From positions 90,827,137 to 90,891,136 of the forward strand of contig NC_132923.1 of NCBI RefSeq assembly GCF_047675955.1: a DNA stretch of 64,000 nt, given 5' to 3'. The notes under the pieces are model-generated. The model was not told the DNA's origin. It searched no databases and saw nothing but the letters and a program-made list of their open reading frames with translations. How positions within the stretch are numbered: the stretch's first letter is position 1; every line of letters starts with the position of its first letter. The position numbers and the translations under genes were made by a program. Positions 63,215 to 64,000 of the stretch are shown piece by piece. This stretch comes from Chlorocebus sabaeus. Lineage: Eukaryota; Chordata; Mammalia; Primates; Cercopithecidae.

Positions 63215-63480
63215 ATTTTAAATGTAGTCAAATTTAGGAATCTTATCCTTTATATCCTGTTTATAAAAAATTTCCCTATTTTAAGGCCATGCAGATTTTC
63301 TTCTGTACACCTTCTAAAAGTTTTACTGTATTACCTTTCACATTTAAAACTGCAATTCACCCGGAATTGATTTTTTTGTGAAGAGCCACATTTTCCAGTT
63401 CCTCCATATGAACATCCAATGGATTTTGCCTACAGCTCTATAGTGCCACTTTTGTCATAAATCAAGAGTCTGAATAAGCG
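63215..63480 (-). mobile_element. L1 ORF2-derived fragment, minus
   Basis: Continues the minus L1 after the Alu tandem (cacccggaattgattttttt, cattttccagttcctccata). Confidence 0.6.
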
Positions 63481-63906
63481 TAAATTTGATCCTGGGTTCG
63501 TCTTCCTCCCCTAACTCTTCTCTTCCTATTAGTATTCCTTAAGTTAAGGGTATCAACACACGGCATTAATCACTCAGGGAATTTGAAGATAATCAATCCA
63601 CATGCCACTGATTTAATCTCTTACATTTTTCTCATATTCATATATTTTCTTTATTTTAAACATTCCCCTAACATCTTGATAAATGCAATGGCCTCTTAAC
63701 TGGTCTTCCAACTGCCAGCACTGCCCTGTTAATAACTTTCAACATTTTTATCATACAATTCACAAATTCTTATGACCAAAAACAGTAGCAAATTGAATTA
63801 AAAGTGAAAGCTGCTTTTTTACTTTTTTCACAGGTAATCACCATTAGAACAATGTGATTTTAATTTTTCCAGAGTTTTCCTTGCATTCTTCTCACACCTT
63901 GTGGCT
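63481..63906. other. MAST2: Intron, nothing recognised
   Basis: AT-rich intronic DNA. Confidence 0.4.
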
Positions 63907-64000
63907 CTGAGTAGCTGGGATTACGGGCATGTGCCACCATGCCTGGATAATTTTTGTATTTTTAATAGAGATGCGGTTTTACCAAGTCGACCAGGCTGGT
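63907..64000 (-). mobile_element. Alu fragment cut by the window edge
   Basis: Begins at gagtagctgggattac and continues past 64000. Confidence 0.85.

Overview
The window is nuclear DNA from a catarrhine primate, most likely an Old World monkey. It is packed with Alu SINEs, L1, L2 and MIR remnants and LTR fragments. Two full-length Alus (34668-34980 and 57034-57322) and one 5'-truncated Alu (55148-55384, minus) carry sequence variants I associate with the cercopithecoid AluYR lineage. The protein of the main gene is very close to, but not identical with, human MAST2 as I remember it. No bacterial, viral, CRISPR or tRNA features were seen.

The main content is the 3' two-thirds or more of MAST2 (microtubule-associated serine/threonine kinase 2) on the minus strand. 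I could place 24 consecutive coding exons from 42466 down to the stop codon at 6403-6405. All 23 introns between them are GT-AG, and the reading phases chain without a break into 1597 codons plus the stop. In order they encode a Ser/Pro-rich N-terminal part, the MAST pre-kinase domain (DUF1908), an AGC-type Ser/Thr kinase domain, the AGC C-terminal extension, a basic/serine-rich linker, a PDZ domain, and a very long low-complexity C-terminal tail in one 1520-nt terminal exon. The first exons and the promoter lie beyond 64000.

Positions 1 to about 2390 are free of repeats, lack a convincing ORF and end in two AATAAA signals on the plus strand. This looks like the 3'UTR of a convergent gene, and synteny with human suggests PIK3R3. 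Between that end and the MAST2 poly(A) site (about 6250) lies intergenic DNA made of an AluS and old L2/MIR sequence.

From 42467 to 64000 the window is MAST2 intron: degraded L1 fragments (two plus-strand ORF2-to-3'UTR fragments at about 46.8-55.1 kb, minus-strand fragments after 60.3 kb), several LTR remnants and about 25 Alus. Smaller introns at 8-42 kb hold a THE1 solo LTR interrupted by an Alu, a MADE1-type hairpin, hAT-type DNA transposon pieces, MIRs and L2s.

I found no undescribed biological system. The points most worth checking are a 99-nt, stop-free, multiple-of-three intron in MAST2, a possible 58-nt poison exon, an alternative acceptor 18 nt into one exon, inverted Alu pairs, and two local duplications that known repeats do not fully explain.
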